A stretch of DNA of 64,000 nucleotides from Pseudoclavibacter chungangensis (lineage in GTDB: Bacteria; Actinomycetota; Actinomycetes; Actinomycetales; Microbacteriaceae). Below the pieces are notes generated by a model. It did not search any database, was not told where the DNA came from, and saw only the letters and a list, made by a program, of their open reading frames with translations. The position numbers and the translations under genes are program-made. The stretch is taken from the NCBI RefSeq assembly GCF_013410545.1, contig NZ_JACCFV010000001.1, positions 1,426,001 through 1,490,000 on the forward strand, read 5' to 3'. The number at the start of each line of letters is the position of its first letter. Position 1 is the first letter of the stretch. Of the stretch, positions 47,980 through 57,043 are shown in pieces.

Positions 47980-49577
47980 CGCGCGACGGTGACGGCTCGG
48001 GCAAGCGCCCACGGGGCGGGGCATCCGGCCGGAACGGCTCGGGCGGCGACGGGTCCGGGAGGGGCGGCCCGGGCGGGGGCGGCTCGCCGCGCAACGGCGC
48101 GGGACGTGGCGGGGCACGGCACGACGCGGCCGAACGCGCTCGCCCCGAGCGGCGTGGGCCGTCCCGCGGGGGCGGCGGCGCGACGGCGGCCCGCCGCGTC
48201 GCGTACGACGTGCTGCACGCCGTCGACACCGACGAGGCGTACGCGAACCTGCTCCTGCCGCACCGGATCGCCGAGGCGCGACTGAGCGCCGCCGACGCGG
48301 GGCTCGCGACCGAACTCTGCTTCGGAACGCTCCGTGGCCGCGGCACCTACGACGCGATCATCGCGCTCGCCGCCGACCGGTCGATCGACCTGATCGACGC
48401 ACCCGTGCGGGACGTGCTCCGGCTGGGCGCCCACCAGCTCCTGGCCACGCGCGTCGCGCCCCACGCCGCCGTCAACGAGACCGTCGAGCTCGCGCGCGAG
48501 GTCGCCTCACGCGGGGCCGCAGGGTTCGTCAATGCGGTCATGCGCACCGTCTCGCGGACCTCCCTCGACGATTGGCGCGCGCGCTTCGCCGAGCGCCTCG
48601 ACGGCGATGCGCTCGTCGAGGCCACCACCTCGCATCCGGCCTGGATCGTCCGCGCCCTTCGCGATGCGCTCACGGCCGAGGGGCGGCAGGACGAACTCGA
48701 TGCGCTCGTGGCCGCCGACAACGCCTCGCCGCGGGTCGGGCTCGTCGCGCTGCCGGGATTCGCCGACGCGGCATCGCTGCTCGACGCGCACCCGGATCTG
48801 CTCGAGGAGGGCACCGCGAGCCCGCTCGGTCTCCGACTGCTGCGCGGCGACCCGTCAGCGGTCGCCGAGGTCGCGGACGGCACCGTGCGCGTGCAGGACG
48901 AGGGCTCGCAGCTCGTCGCGCTCGCACTGGCGGCGTCGACGCCGATCGTGCCGGGGGAGCGGTGGCTCGATCTGTGCGCCGGTCCCGGTGGGAAGGCCGC
49001 GCTGCTCGCGGCGCTCGCGCGACGCGACGGCACCGAACTCGTCGCGAACGAGGTGCAGCCGGCGCGCGCCCGCCTCGTTCGGCGGGCGCTCGAGCCGCTC
49101 CGGCTCGGCGTGCCCGTGAGCGAGCTCGACGGGCGGGAGATCGGTGAGCTCGAACCCGCCCGGTACGACCGCGTGCTCGTCGACGCCCCCTGCACGGGGC
49201 TCGGTGCGCTCCGCCGTCGTCCGGAGTCGCGCTGGCGCAAGTCGCCCGTCGATGTCGGCGCGCTCGTCGAGATCCAGGAGGCGCTCCTCGACGCCGCGCT
49301 CGACGCGACCCGTCCGGGCGGTGTCGTGGCGTACGTCACGTGTTCGCCGCACCTCGCCGAGACGACGGGCGTCGTCCGCCGGGCGCTTCGTCGCGACGAC
49401 GTCGAGGCGCTCGACGCCGAGGCGGTCGTGCGCGCGGTCGCCCGTCCGGGCCTCGAGCTCGCGCACCGTCCGCTCACGCCCGCCGACGGTTCGGGCCACG
49501 GCACGTCCGTGCAATTGTGGCCCCACCGCAACGGCACCGACGCGATGTTCCTCGCGCTCCTCCGCCGCACCCCCTGA
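47976..49577 (+). CDS. rsmB: 16S rRNA (cytosine-5-)-methyltransferase RsmB
   Basis: 533 residues. It has an N-terminal NusB-like RNA-binding domain (about 75-210) and a Rossmann methyltransferase domain (about 310-533). SAM binding is at LDLCAGPGGKAALLA and the catalytic Cys pair is in VDAPCTGLGALRRRP and VTCSPHLAET. The first 70 residues are an unusual Gly/Arg/Ser-rich extension with RGG-like character that may aid RNA binding. GTG overlaps the fmt stop. The gene ends 24 bp before the first long palindrome. Confidence 0.96.
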   Translation: MTRDGDGSGKRPRGGASGRNGSGGDGSGRGGPGGGGSPRNGAGRGGARHDAAERARPERRGPSRGGGGATAARRVAYDVLHAVDTDEAYANLLLPHRIAEARLSAADAGLATELCFGTLRGRGTYDAIIALAADRSIDLIDAPVRDVLRLGAHQLLATRVAPHAAVNETVELAREVASRGAAGFVNAVMRTVSRTSLDDWRARFAERLDGDALVEATTSHPAWIVRALRDALTAEGRQDELDALVAADNASPRVGLVALPGFADAASLLDAHPDLLEEGTASPLGLRLLRGDPSAVAEVADGTVRVQDEGSQLVALALAASTPIVPGERWLDLCAGPGGKAALLAALARRDGTELVANEVQPARARLVRRALEPLRLGVPVSELDGREIGELEPARYDRVLVDAPCTGLGALRRRPESRWRKSPVDVGALVEIQEALLDAALDATRPGGVVAYVTCSPHLAETTGVVRRALRRDDVEALDAEAVVRAVARPGLELAHRPLTPADGSGHGTSVQLWPHRNGTDAMFLALLRRTP

Positions 49578-49595
49578 CCGGCCCCGGCCGCCCCA
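49578..49595 (+). repeat. 18-bp direct repeat, left copy
   Basis: The sequence ccggccccggccgcccca starts right after the rsmB stop codon and is repeated exactly at 50611-50628. The two copies bracket the left palindrome and the whole DUF559-type gene. Confidence 0.85.
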
Positions 49596-49600
49596 CAGAA

Positions 49601-49655
49601 TTCCGGGTGGTTCTCGGGCTTCCGGGTGCCCCGGAACCCCGAGAACCACCCGGAA
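49601..49655. repeat. Long palindromic element, left copy
   Basis: The 55-bp inverted repeat has an outer 18-bp stem (49601-49618 with 49638-49655), one C/C mismatch (49619/49637), a 7-bp inner stem and a TGC loop. It lies between the converging ends of rsmB and the DUF559-type gene, where it may also stop both transcripts. It is nearly identical to the copy at 50701-50755. Confidence 0.92.
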
Positions 49656-49670
49656 CCCGGATGCCGACGT

Positions 49671-50597
49671 TCACTCGGCCGGGCCTCGGGGCACCAGCTT
49701 GGCCAGGTCGCGGCAGAGTTCCGCGAAGGCCGGGCCGCCGAGGTCGTCGATCGTCACGCGGATCACGTGCCAACCACCTCCGCGCAGTCGCCGACCGCGC
49801 GTGATATCGCGCCGGAATCTCGTGCGCTCCCGGTGCACGTCCCCCTCGTACTCCAGGATCACGCGTTCGTCGCGGTAGACGAGGTCGCCGTGCAGTGTCC
49901 GACCATCGGCGGCCGCGACCGCACCGCCCACTTCGGGCTCGGGGAAACCCGCCGCGACGAGCCGCCTACGCAGTCTCGTCTCGAGCGGCGACTCGACGCC
50001 GGGCCGCGCGCGGAGCGCCGCCTCGCGCAGCAGTGCCACGGCGGTCAGGCCGCGGAGGCCGGCCACCCGTCGCCGCAGGGCTTCGAAGCCGACATACGGG
50101 CGACGACCGACGAGTCCGGGATAGTTCGTCGAACGCGTCACGAGCGCGTCCGCGGCCTCGGTGAGCTCATCGACGTCGAGCCAGCGTGCGAGCGTGATCC
50201 ACGTCGTGAACGGGCTCGTCAGGGGCATCCCCGAAACACGGACGACGCGCCACAGGTCGGGCCGGATCCGGGTGCCGCGCACGGTGCGAGCGCGAGGCGG
50301 CGTGGCGGGATCGGCGACCGCGACGTGCACGGTGTCAAGTCCGTGGAGCCGTGCAGGCAGCGGGAGGCCGTACACGTGCGCGGCCGAGGGGCCCGTCAGC
50401 GCCTGATCACGTCGCAGCCGCGGGACGAAGGCTCGACAGAACCCGACATCGTCCTCGACGGGCGTCGCGGTGCGGACGCCGTGGTGCGGTCGGTGCAGTT
50501 CGTCGCCGCGCAGGCGGTCGGGCGTGAGCCCCGCGCGCAGCCCCTCGGCGACGCGGAACGGCCCAGGTGGGATCGGGACATGGAATCGAGCAGTCAT
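49671..50597 (-). CDS. AbiEi/DUF559-type orphan with endonuclease-like C-terminal domain
   Basis: 308 residues on the minus strand, start ATG at 50597. Residues about 15-100 resemble the AbiEi-type N-terminal region ([20 protein letters not shown]), the middle is helical, and residues 200-295 look like a DUF559 restriction-endonuclease-like fold. That fold shows [12 protein letters not shown], Asp238 (HGDLVY), Glu249 and Glu251 ([10 protein letters not shown]) and a closing [14 protein letters not shown]. The acidic residues fit a PD-(D/E)XK metal site. The gene opposes its neighbours, lies between two palindromes and 18-bp direct repeats, and no partner gene is adjacent. Function is unknown; nuclease activity is inference. 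Confidence 0.8.
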   Translation of the reverse strand: MTARFHVPIPPGPFRVAEGLRAGLTPDRLRGDELHRPHHGVRTATPVEDDVGFCRAFVPRLRRDQALTGPSAAHVYGLPLPARLHGLDTVHVAVADPATPPRARTVRGTRIRPDLWRVVRVSGMPLTSPFTTWITLARWLDVDELTEAADALVTRSTNYPGLVGRRPYVGFEALRRRVAGLRGLTAVALLREAALRARPGVESPLETRLRRRLVAAGFPEPEVGGAVAAADGRTLHGDLVYRDERVILEYEGDVHRERTRFRRDITRGRRLRGGGWHVIRVTIDDLGGPAFAELCRDLAKLVPRGPAE

Positions 50598-50610
50598 GGC
50601 CCGAGCGTGC

Positions 50611-50628
50611 CCGGCCCCGGCCGCCCCA
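50611..50628 (+). repeat. 18-bp direct repeat, right copy
   Basis: Exact copy of 49578-49595 in the same orientation, 14 bp beyond the start codon of the DUF559-type gene. Recombination between the copies would remove that gene and the left palindrome cleanly. Confidence 0.85.
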
Positions 50629-50700
50629 GGGCACGGCCGACGAGGACCGGTGGACGACGGCGATCCACATCCCGGACGACGGCACCGCGACGATCCCGCG

Positions 50701-50755
50701 TTCCGGGTGGTTTTCGGGGTTCCGGGTGCCCCGGAACCCCGAAAACCACCCGGAA
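50701..50755. repeat. Long palindromic element, right copy
   Basis: This is a perfect 26-bp stem with a TGC loop. It matches the left copy except for a T-A pair in place of a C-G pair at position 13 of the stem and a G-C pair where the left copy has a mismatch at position 19. The flanking gaattc lies on the right here and on the left in the first copy, so the copies are in opposite orientation. It sits between divergent genes, so it is not needed as a terminator. Confidence 0.92.
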
Positions 50756-50778
50756 TTCGGCTGGGGTGAGTGCGGCGA

Positions 50779-50824
50779 GGGTGGGGCGACGGGTGGGGCG
50801 GGGGAGGGTGGGCGGGGGATGGGG
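50779..50824 (+). other. Dense G-tract region, possible G-quadruplex
   Basis: Nine runs of three to five G separated by one to four bases fill 46 bp on the plus strand, ending 14 bp before the -10 of rpe. The pattern meets the usual G-quadruplex motif several times over. Confidence 0.6.
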
Positions 50825-50838
50825 CCGATGGGCGGCGG

Positions 50839-50844
50839 TAGGGT
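50839..50844 (+). promoter_or_regulatory. -10 element (TAGGGT) for leaderless rpe transcription
   Basis: TAGGGT ends 6 nt before the ATG of rpe with no room for a ribosome binding site, the same arrangement as at ruvA. Confidence 0.5.
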
Positions 50845-50850
50845 CGGGGC

Positions 50851-51543
50851 ATGGGTGCACGCATCAATCCCTCGCTCCTGGCCGCCGATTTCGCCTCGCT
50901 CGGGACGGAGCTCGAGCGGATCTCGAGCGCGGACGCGGCGCACGTCGACGTCATGGACGGCCACTTCGTGCCGAACCTCACGATCGGTGTGCCCGTCGTC
51001 GAACGGCTCCAGGCCGTGAGCCCCGTCCCGCTCGATCTGCACCTCATGATCGAGGACCCCGACCGCTGGGCACTCGACTACGCCGACCTCGGCGTCTGGT
51101 CGATCACGTTCCACGCCGAGGCCGTCACCGCACCCGTCACGCTCGCGCGGCGACTCCGCGAGAAGGGTGTGCGTGCCGGCATCGCGATCCGCCCCGGCAC
51201 CCCGTTCGAGGCGGTCGAGGAGATCATCGGCTCGTTCGATCAGCTGCTCGTCATGACGGTCGAGCCCGGCTTCGGCGGCCAGTCGTTCATGCCCGAGACC
51301 ATGCCGAAACTGCGTCGAGCCGCGGAGTACGCGAAGCGCACGGGCCTCGAGCTGCAACTGCAGGTCGACGGCGGGATCACGAGCGACACGATCGGCATCG
51401 CCGCCGAGCACGGGGCCGACACGTTCGTCGCCGGCTCGGCCGTGTTCCGCGGCGAGCCGTCGGAGCGTATCGCCGAGCTGCGTGCCGCCGCGGCGGCGCA
51501 TGCGCACGGGACGACGACCGAGGCGACTACGCTGTCGGTGTGA
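50851..51543 (+). CDS. rpe: Ribulose-phosphate 3-epimerase
   Basis: 230 residues, TIM barrel. It interconverts ribulose 5-phosphate and xylulose 5-phosphate in the pentose phosphate pathway. Family motifs are [48 protein letters not shown] and VDGGI with GSAVF near the end. ATG at 50851. Its last codons overlap the hisE start and appear to contain the hisE promoter. Confidence 0.97.
   Translation: MGARINPSLLAADFASLGTELERISSADAAHVDVMDGHFVPNLTIGVPVVERLQAVSPVPLDLHLMIEDPDRWALDYADLGVWSITFHAEAVTAPVTLARRLREKGVRAGIAIRPGTPFEAVEEIIGSFDQLLVMTVEPGFGGQSFMPETMPKLRRAAEYAKRTGLELQLQVDGGITSDTIGIAAEHGADTFVAGSAVFRGEPSERIAELRAAAAAHAHGTTTEATTLSV
51528..51533 (+). promoter_or_regulatory. Possible -10 (TACGCT) for leaderless hisE, inside rpe
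   Basis: TACGCT lies in the last codons of rpe, 6 nt before the hisE GTG. No ribosome binding site precedes hisE. Translational coupling to rpe is the alternative. Confidence 0.35.
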
Positions 51544-51803
51544 AGACGTTCGATGGACTGTTCGACGAGTTGAGCGAGAAGGCGCGTGTGCGCCCCGAGG
51601 GGTCGGGAACGGTCCGGGAGCTCGACTCCGGGGTCCATGGCATCGGGAAGAAGATCGTCGAGGAGGCCGCCGAGGTCTGGATGGCGTGCGAGTACGAGAC
51701 GGACGCCGAGGCCGCGGAGGAGATGTCGCAGCTCATCTACCATCTCCAGGTCATGATGATCGCGAAGGGCCTCACGCCCGCCGACGTGTACCGCTACCTC
51801 TGA
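51540..51803 (+). CDS. hisE: Phosphoribosyl-ATP pyrophosphatase
   Basis: 87 residues, all-alpha MazG-like fold. It hydrolyses PR-ATP to PR-AMP, the second histidine step. Conserved acidic residues lie in [17 protein letters not shown] and [20 protein letters not shown] overlaps the rpe stop. hisG follows, as in other actinobacteria. Confidence 0.96.
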   Translation: MKTFDGLFDELSEKARVRPEGSGTVRELDSGVHGIGKKIVEEAAEVWMACEYETDAEAAEEMSQLIYHLQVMMIAKGLTPADVYRYL

Positions 51804-51892
51804 CCCACCGCGACGGCCGTCCCCCGGCGACCGCACCCGATGACACCCTGACGACGGAGGTCCGCTCCGTGAAGACGAAGGAACCTGAACGC

Positions 51893-52732
51893 ATGCTGCG
51901 CATCGCCGTGCCCAACAAGGGCATGCTCTCCGTGACGGCCGACGAGATGTTGCAGGAGGCCGGCTACCGCGGTCGCCACGACAGCCGCGAACTCGTCGCG
52001 ATCGACCCGCGGAACAACGTCGAGTTCTTCTACCTGCGCCCGCGGGACATCGCGACGTACGTCGGCTCGGGCGTGCTCGACATCGGTGTCACGGGCCGCG
52101 ATCTGCTGCTCGACGCCGAGTCCGAGGCGACCGAGGTGCGCGCCCTCGACTTCGGCGACTCGACGTTCCGCTTCGCGGGCCCGGCCGGACAGTTCACCGA
52201 CGTCTCGCAATTGCAGGGCAAGCGCGTCGCGACGAGCTACGAGGGGCTGCTGCGCACGTGGTTCGACGAGCACGGTATCGACGCGACGCTCGTGAAGCTC
52301 GACGGTGCCGTCGAGTCGGCGATCCGGCTCGGGGTCGCGGACGCCGTGGCCGACGTCGTCTCGACTGGCGGCACGCTCCGCAAGGCGGGGCTCGAGGTGT
52401 TCGGCCCCGTGATCCTCGAATCCACGGCCGTCCTCATCTCGACACCCGAGAAGGTCGACGCCGCTGCGACGCTCATCGGCCGGCTCGAGGGCGTCCTCGT
52501 CGCACGCAAGTACGCGCTCATGGACTACGACATCCCGACCGACCGCGTCGAGCAGGCGGTCGCCGTGACGCCGGGGTTCCAGTCGCCGACCATCTCGCCA
52601 CTGCGCGACACCGAGTGGGTCGCGGTGCGCTCGATGGTGCCCGTCGGCGACGTGAACGCCATCATGGACGAACTGCACGGCCTCGGGGCACGGGCGATCA
52701 TCGTGACCGCCCTCCAGGCCGCGCGGATGTAG
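51893..52732 (+). CDS. hisG: ATP phosphoribosyltransferase (long form)
   Basis: 279 residues. It condenses ATP and PRPP, the first and feedback-regulated histidine step. The catalytic domains start [13 protein letters not shown], with GITGRDLLL-type sequence (IGVTGRDLL) and the PRPP loop [14 protein letters not shown]. The C-terminal ACT-like domain (about 205-279) marks the long, histidine-inhibited form. Start taken as ATG 51893 (AAGGAA upstream) because it matches homologues; an in-frame GTG at 51869 with GGAGG is an equal alternative adding eight residues. Confidence 0.96.
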   Translation: MLRIAVPNKGMLSVTADEMLQEAGYRGRHDSRELVAIDPRNNVEFFYLRPRDIATYVGSGVLDIGVTGRDLLLDAESEATEVRALDFGDSTFRFAGPAGQFTDVSQLQGKRVATSYEGLLRTWFDEHGIDATLVKLDGAVESAIRLGVADAVADVVSTGGTLRKAGLEVFGPVILESTAVLISTPEKVDAAATLIGRLEGVLVARKYALMDYDIPTDRVEQAVAVTPGFQSPTISPLRDTEWVAVRSMVPVGDVNAIMDELHGLGARAIIVTALQAARM

Positions 52733-52740
52733 GGGGAGCG

Positions 52741-53538
52741 ATGACCACGACCGGGAGCGGACTCGCGGTCCGCGTCATCCCCTGCCTCGACGTGGCCGGT
52801 GGCCGCGTCGTCAAGGGCGTCAACTTCCTCGATCTGCAGGACGCCGGCAACCCCGTCGAGCTGGCGTCGCTGTACGCGCAGCAGGGTGCCGACGAGCTCA
52901 CGTTCCTCGACGTGACCGCGACGAGCGACGACCGCGCGACGACGTTCGACCTCGTGACCCGCACGGCCGAGCAGGTGTTCATCCCGCTCACGGTCGGCGG
53001 AGGCGTGCGATCGGTCGAGGACGTGCGTCGCCTCCTCGCCTCGGGGGCCGACAAGATCGGCGTGAACTCGGCGGCGATCGCGCGCCCGGACCTGCTCGAC
53101 GAGATCAGCTCCGTGTTCGGCAATCAGGTGCTCGTGCTCTCGCTCGACATCAAGCGCTCGCCGCGCACGGCGTCCGGCTTCGTCGTGACGACCCACGGTG
53201 GCCGTCGCGAGACCGACCTGGACGCGCTCGAGTGGGCCGTCGAGGCGACCTCGCGGGGTGCGGGCGAGCTGCTCGTGAACTCCATGGACGCGGACGGCAC
53301 GAAGCGCGGCTTCGATCTCGAGCTCATCCGGCTCGTGCGGGCCTGCGCGGACGTGCCGGTCATCGCCTCGGGCGGTGCGGGCGCGGTCGGGGACTTCGCG
53401 CCGGCGGTCCACGCGGGCGCCGACGCCGTCCTCGCGGCGAGCGTGTTCCACCACCGCGAGCTCACGATCGGCGAGGTGAAGTCGGCGCTCGCCGCCGACG
53501 GGCTGACCGTCCGCGAGGTCGGGGAGGTGGGCGTGTGA
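52741..53538 (+). CDS. hisF: Imidazole glycerol phosphate synthase subunit HisF
   Basis: 265 residues, TIM-barrel cyclase that joins PRFAR with ammonia from HisH. Signatures are [28 protein letters not shown] and [16 protein letters not shown] with GGGGGAGCG upstream, 8 bp after hisG. hisH, hisA and hisB are not in the window. The stop overlaps hisI. Confidence 0.97.
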   Translation: MTTTGSGLAVRVIPCLDVAGGRVVKGVNFLDLQDAGNPVELASLYAQQGADELTFLDVTATSDDRATTFDLVTRTAEQVFIPLTVGGGVRSVEDVRRLLASGADKIGVNSAAIARPDLLDEISSVFGNQVLVLSLDIKRSPRTASGFVVTTHGGRRETDLDALEWAVEATSRGAGELLVNSMDADGTKRGFDLELIRLVRACADVPVIASGGAGAVGDFAPAVHAGADAVLAASVFHHRELTIGEVKSALAADGLTVREVGEVGV

Positions 53539-53930
53539 GCACGAACGAACGCGTCCTCGCGGAGCTGTCGCCGCAACAGATCGACGAGATCGTCGCGGCC
53601 GTGCACTTCGATGACGGCGGGCTCGTCCCGACGGTCGTCACGCAGTTCGACACGGGTGAGCTGCTCATGCTCGCCTACATGAGCGATGCGTCGCTGCGGC
53701 GGACGCTCGCGGAGCGTCGGGCCGTGTACTGGTCGCGCTCCCGGCAGGAGCTGTGGCGGAAGGGCGACACGTCGGGGAACACCCAGCGCGTCGTCGCGCT
53801 CGCCGTCGACTGCGACGCCGACTCCCTGCACCTCGAGGTCGATCAGCACGGCCCCGCGTGCCACACGGGCACGCGGACGTGCTTCGACGGTGATCCGCTC
53901 GCCGTGCGGTTCACGGCCCCGGACGCATGA
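53535..53930 (+). CDS. hisI: Phosphoribosyl-AMP cyclohydrolase
   Basis: 131 residues. It opens the adenine ring of PR-AMP using zinc and magnesium. The pattern [20 protein letters not shown] is diagnostic, and the zinc cysteines lie in [12 protein letters not shown] and [12 protein letters not shown] overlaps the hisF stop. Its own stop overlaps the Trp-operon membrane protein gene, where trpE is usually found in relatives. Confidence 0.97.
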   Translation: MSTNERVLAELSPQQIDEIVAAVHFDDGGLVPTVVTQFDTGELLMLAYMSDASLRRTLAERRAVYWSRSRQELWRKGDTSGNTQRVVALAVDCDADSLHLEVDQHGPACHTGTRTCFDGDPLAVRFTAPDA

Positions 53931-54781
53931 CGGGCGGGGCGCTCGACGGCAAGCGGGCGAAGCGCATCGCGCTGCTCGCGCTCGTCGCCGGCGCCGGGAT
54001 CGCGATCCTCGCGTGGTCGCAGACGTGGTTCACGTTCGAGATCGCCCTCGATCCGGGGACGACGCCCGGTTCGTCCCGCGGTGAGACGGCCGCGCCGGCG
54101 CTCATGGCGCTCGCACTCGCGGGGCTCGCGGGCGTCGCGGGCCTCGCGCTCGCCGGCCCGGTGTTCCGGATCGTGCTCGGCGCGCTCGAGGCCCTGCTCG
54201 GCGGGACGGTGCTGCTCGTGACGGGGGTCGCGCTCGCCTCGCCCCTCGGCGCCGTGAGCGCGGACGTCGCGGAGAAGACGGGCGTGAGCGGCGTCCACGC
54301 GACGTCGGCGCTCGTCGTCGAGGGATCGCTCGTCGCGTCGCCGTGGCCGTGGGTCGCGATCCTCGCCGGTGTCGTGCTCGTCGCGGCCGGGTGCTGGACG
54401 ATCGCGACCGGCCGACGCTGGCCGGGTTCGTCGCGCAAGTACGGCGCGCGGTTCGAGGACACCGCGGGCGGCGATGCGGCTCCCCGGGAGCGCGCCGTCG
54501 GCGACGACCGCGTCGACCAGTGGGACGCGCTGAGTCACGGTGACGATCCGACGGGCGCCGATGCGGTCGGCGCCGAGCCGCCGACCGACGCGACGATCGC
54601 TCCGGACGACGCGGTGGACGACGGGGCGACCGTCGACGACGGGACGGGCACCGAGGCCGCGCCCACCGCGCGGACGACGACCACCGATGCGGTGACACCC
54701 GCGGACGCGGCGACGACGGATCCGGTCGCCACCGACGCCGAGCGGCGCGAGCCGGACGACGGGGCGGCGCGAGATCGGTAG
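53927..54781 (+). CDS. Trp biosynthesis-associated membrane protein (Trp_oprn_chp family)
   Basis: 284 residues. Four membrane helices are predicted (about 14-35, 54-76, 81-104 and 133-155), with the family's WSQTWFTFEI after helix 1. Residues 160-284 form a long cytoplasmic tail rich in Asp, Thr and Ala. The family is found only beside actinobacterial trp genes; its function is unknown. ATG overlaps hisI, so no trpE lies between them. The TAG stop is part of a TAGACT -10 for the next gene. Confidence 0.87.
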   Translation: MTGGALDGKRAKRIALLALVAGAGIAILAWSQTWFTFEIALDPGTTPGSSRGETAAPALMALALAGLAGVAGLALAGPVFRIVLGALEALLGGTVLLVTGVALASPLGAVSADVAEKTGVSGVHATSALVVEGSLVASPWPWVAILAGVVLVAAGCWTIATGRRWPGSSRKYGARFEDTAGGDAAPRERAVGDDRVDQWDALSHGDDPTGADAVGAEPPTDATIAPDDAVDDGATVDDGTGTEAAPTARTTTTDAVTPADAATTDPVATDAERREPDDGAARDR

Positions 54782-54784
54782 ACT
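54779..54784 (+). promoter_or_regulatory. -10 element (TAGACT) for the trpC cluster
   Basis: TAGACT overlaps the preceding stop codon and predicts a start near 54791, with a 27-nt leader containing AAGGAG. No Trp-codon leader peptide or attenuator is visible. Confidence 0.45.
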
Positions 54785-54817
54785 GGACCCGCCATCAGCG
54801 CGACAAGGAGCACACGC

Positions 54818-55048
54818 ATGACCGAGAAGGCCGTCACCACCGCCGCCCAGGAACACCACGAGGACGAGGGGCACTCGGTCGCGGCCTGGACGAGCGTCGT
54901 GGTCATGCTCGTCGGCGTCACGCTCGGCACCTTCGGGATCTGGTTCGCGAACGAGGTGCTCGTCTGGGTCGGCGTAGGCCTGCTCGTCGTCGGCGCGATC
55001 CTGTGGCCCGTCCTCCGCGCGGCGGGCTTCGGTCCGAAGGTCGACTAG
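54818..55048 (+). CDS. Small two-helix membrane protein upstream of trpC (HGxxGW/DUF6704-like)
   Basis: 76 residues with two membrane helices (about 23-44 and 47-68). The EGHSVAAWTSV segment before helix 1 resembles the HGxxGW-type motif of small actinobacterial proteins found before trpC. ATG with AAGGAG 8 nt upstream. trpC begins 1 nt after its stop. Function is unknown. Confidence 0.83.
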   Translation: MTEKAVTTAAQEHHEDEGHSVAAWTSVVVMLVGVTLGTFGIWFANEVLVWVGVGLLVVGAILWPVLRAAGFGPKVD

Positions 55049-55049
55049 G

Positions 55050-55823
55050 GTGCTCGCCGAACTCTACGAGGGAGCGCTCGAGGACGCCGCACGCCGCCGG
55101 GAGGCCCGCCCGACCGCCGAGGTCGAGCGGGCCGCGCTCGACCGTGCGCGCGCGCTCGACGGGTACGCGGCACTCGCACGCACCGACCGGATCAACGTCA
55201 TCGCCGAGGTGAAGCGCGCGAGCCCCTCTCGCGGTCACCTCGCGGACATCGCGGATCCGACCGCGCTCGCGCGGACGTACGCGTCGGCCGGTGCGGCGGC
55301 GATCTCCGTGCTCACGGAGGAGCGTCGCTTCAAGGGCTCGCTCGACGATCTCGCGGCCGTGCGGGCGACGGTCGACGTGCCCGTCCTCCGGAAGGAGTTC
55401 ATCGCCGAGGAGTATCAGTTGCTCGAGGCGCGGGCCGCCGGTGCGGACCTCGCCCTGCTCATCGTCGCGGGCCTCGACCAGGCACTGCTCGAACGCCTCG
55501 CGCGCTTCACCGAGCAGCTCGGCATGACGCCGCTCGTCGAGGCCCACACGCGGGACGAGCTGCTGCGCGGTCTCGACGCGGGCGCCCGCGTGCTCGGCGT
55601 CAACGCGCGCGACCTGACCACATTCGAACTGCGTCCCGAGATCTTCGCCGAACTCGCACCCCTGTACCCCGAGGGGGTCGTGCGGGTCGCCGAGTCGGCG
55701 GTCCTCGAGCCCGCCCACGTCCGGCGCTACGTCGACGCGGGCGCCGACGCGGTCCTCATCGGCGAGGCGCTCGTGACGAACGGCGACCCCGCAACGACCC
55801 TGGAGAGCTTCCTCAACGCATGA
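55050..55823 (+). CDS. trpC: Indole-3-glycerol phosphate synthase
   Basis: 257 residues, TIM barrel. It decarboxylates and cyclises CdRP to indole-3-glycerol phosphate. The active site shows [20 protein letters not shown], and NARDLTTFE near the C-terminus. GTG start just after the preceding stop. ATGA overlap with trpB. Confidence 0.97.
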   Translation: MLAELYEGALEDAARRREARPTAEVERAALDRARALDGYAALARTDRINVIAEVKRASPSRGHLADIADPTALARTYASAGAAAISVLTEERRFKGSLDDLAAVRATVDVPVLRKEFIAEEYQLLEARAAGADLALLIVAGLDQALLERLARFTEQLGMTPLVEAHTRDELLRGLDAGARVLGVNARDLTTFELRPEIFAELAPLYPEGVVRVAESAVLEPAHVRRYVDAGADAVLIGEALVTNGDPATTLESFLNA

Positions 55824-57043
55824 GCGTATACACCGACGCAACCGGCCCGTACTACGGCTCCTTCGGCGGACGATTCGTCCCAGAGAGCCTCATCGCCGCG
55901 CTCGACGAGCTCACCGTCGCGTGGGACGAGGCGCGCGCGGATCCCGCCTTCGCGGCCGAGCTCGACGATCTGCACCGCAACTACTCGGGTCGTCCCTCGC
56001 TCCTCACGGAGGCGCCTCGCTTCGCCCGGCACGCGGGTGGCGCCCGCATCCTGCTCAAGCGCGAGGACCTCAACCACACCGGCTCCCACAAGATCAACAA
56101 CGTGCTCGGACAGGCGCTCCTCACGAAGCGCATCGGCAAGACGCGCGTGATCGCCGAGACGGGCGCCGGGCAGCACGGCGTCGCGACCGCGACGGCCGCC
56201 GCACTGTTCGGCCTCGAGTGCACGATCTTCATGGGCGCGGTCGACACGGCCCGCCAAGCCCTCAACGTCGCGCGCATGCGCCTGCTCGGTGCCGAGGTCG
56301 TGTCCGTCGAGGCCGGTTCGGCGACCCTCAAGGACGCCATCAACGAGGCGCTGCGCGACTGGGTCGCCCAGGTCGAGACGACGAACTACATCTTCGGCAC
56401 GGCCGCTGGTCCCCACCCCTTCCCGGCGATGGTCCGCGATCTGCAGGCGATCATCGGACAGGAGGCGCGCGCGCAGGTGCTCGAACAGACGGGCGCGTTG
56501 CCGACCGCCGTCGCGGCGTGCATCGGCGGCGGCTCGAACGCGATCGGTACGTTCACGGCCTTCCTCGACGACGAGTCGGTGGCCCTCTACGGGTACGAGG
56601 CGGCGGGCGACGGGGTCGAGACCCCGCGGCACGCCGCGACGATCGGCCAGGGGCGGCCGGGCGTGCTGCACGGCTCCCGCACGCTCCTGCTGCAGGACGA
56701 GGACGGGCAGACGATCGAGTCGCACTCGATCTCGGCCGGCCTCGACTACCCGGGCGTCGGGCCGGAGCACTCCTGGCTCGCGCAGCTCGGGCGGGTGAAC
56801 TACCTGCCCGTCACGGACGCCGCCGCGATGGAGGCGTTCCGGCTCCTCGCACGCACGGAGGGCATCATCCCGGCGATCGAGTCGGCCCACGCCCTCGCGG
56901 GCGTCATCGACCTCGGCCGCGAGCTCGGCCCCGACGCGACGATCCTCGTGTGCCTCTCGGGCCGCGGGGACAAGGACATGGAGACCGCCGCCGAGTACTT
57001 CCACCTCGGCGAGGCGGATCGCACCGAGGGGGGCGCCAAGTGA
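55820..57043 (+). CDS. trpB: Tryptophan synthase beta chain
   Basis: 407 residues, PLP enzyme joining indole and serine. The PLP lysine lies in HTGSHKINN, the phosphate loop is GGGSNAIG, and the N-terminal [10 protein letters not shown] is typical of TrpB1. Length is normal. Coupled to trpC and trpA by 4-nt overlaps. Confidence 0.98.
   Translation: MSVYTDATGPYYGSFGGRFVPESLIAALDELTVAWDEARADPAFAAELDDLHRNYSGRPSLLTEAPRFARHAGGARILLKREDLNHTGSHKINNVLGQALLTKRIGKTRVIAETGAGQHGVATATAAALFGLECTIFMGAVDTARQALNVARMRLLGAEVVSVEAGSATLKDAINEALRDWVAQVETTNYIFGTAAGPHPFPAMVRDLQAIIGQEARAQVLEQTGALPTAVAACIGGGSNAIGTFTAFLDDESVALYGYEAAGDGVETPRHAATIGQGRPGVLHGSRTLLLQDEDGQTIESHSISAGLDYPGVGPEHSWLAQLGRVNYLPVTDAAAMEAFRLLARTEGIIPAIESAHALAGVIDLGRELGPDATILVCLSGRGDKDMETAAEYFHLGEADRTEGGAK

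Noticed and set aside
49601..49655. Left palindrome considered as only a bidirectional terminator for rsmB and the opposing gene
   Set aside because: It may serve that use, but the near-identical right copy lies between divergent start codons, so a terminator does not explain the pair.
54782..54817. Search for a Trp-codon leader peptide or attenuator before the trpC cluster
   Set aside because: The leader is about 27 nt and contains no short open frame with TGG codons or alternative hairpins.
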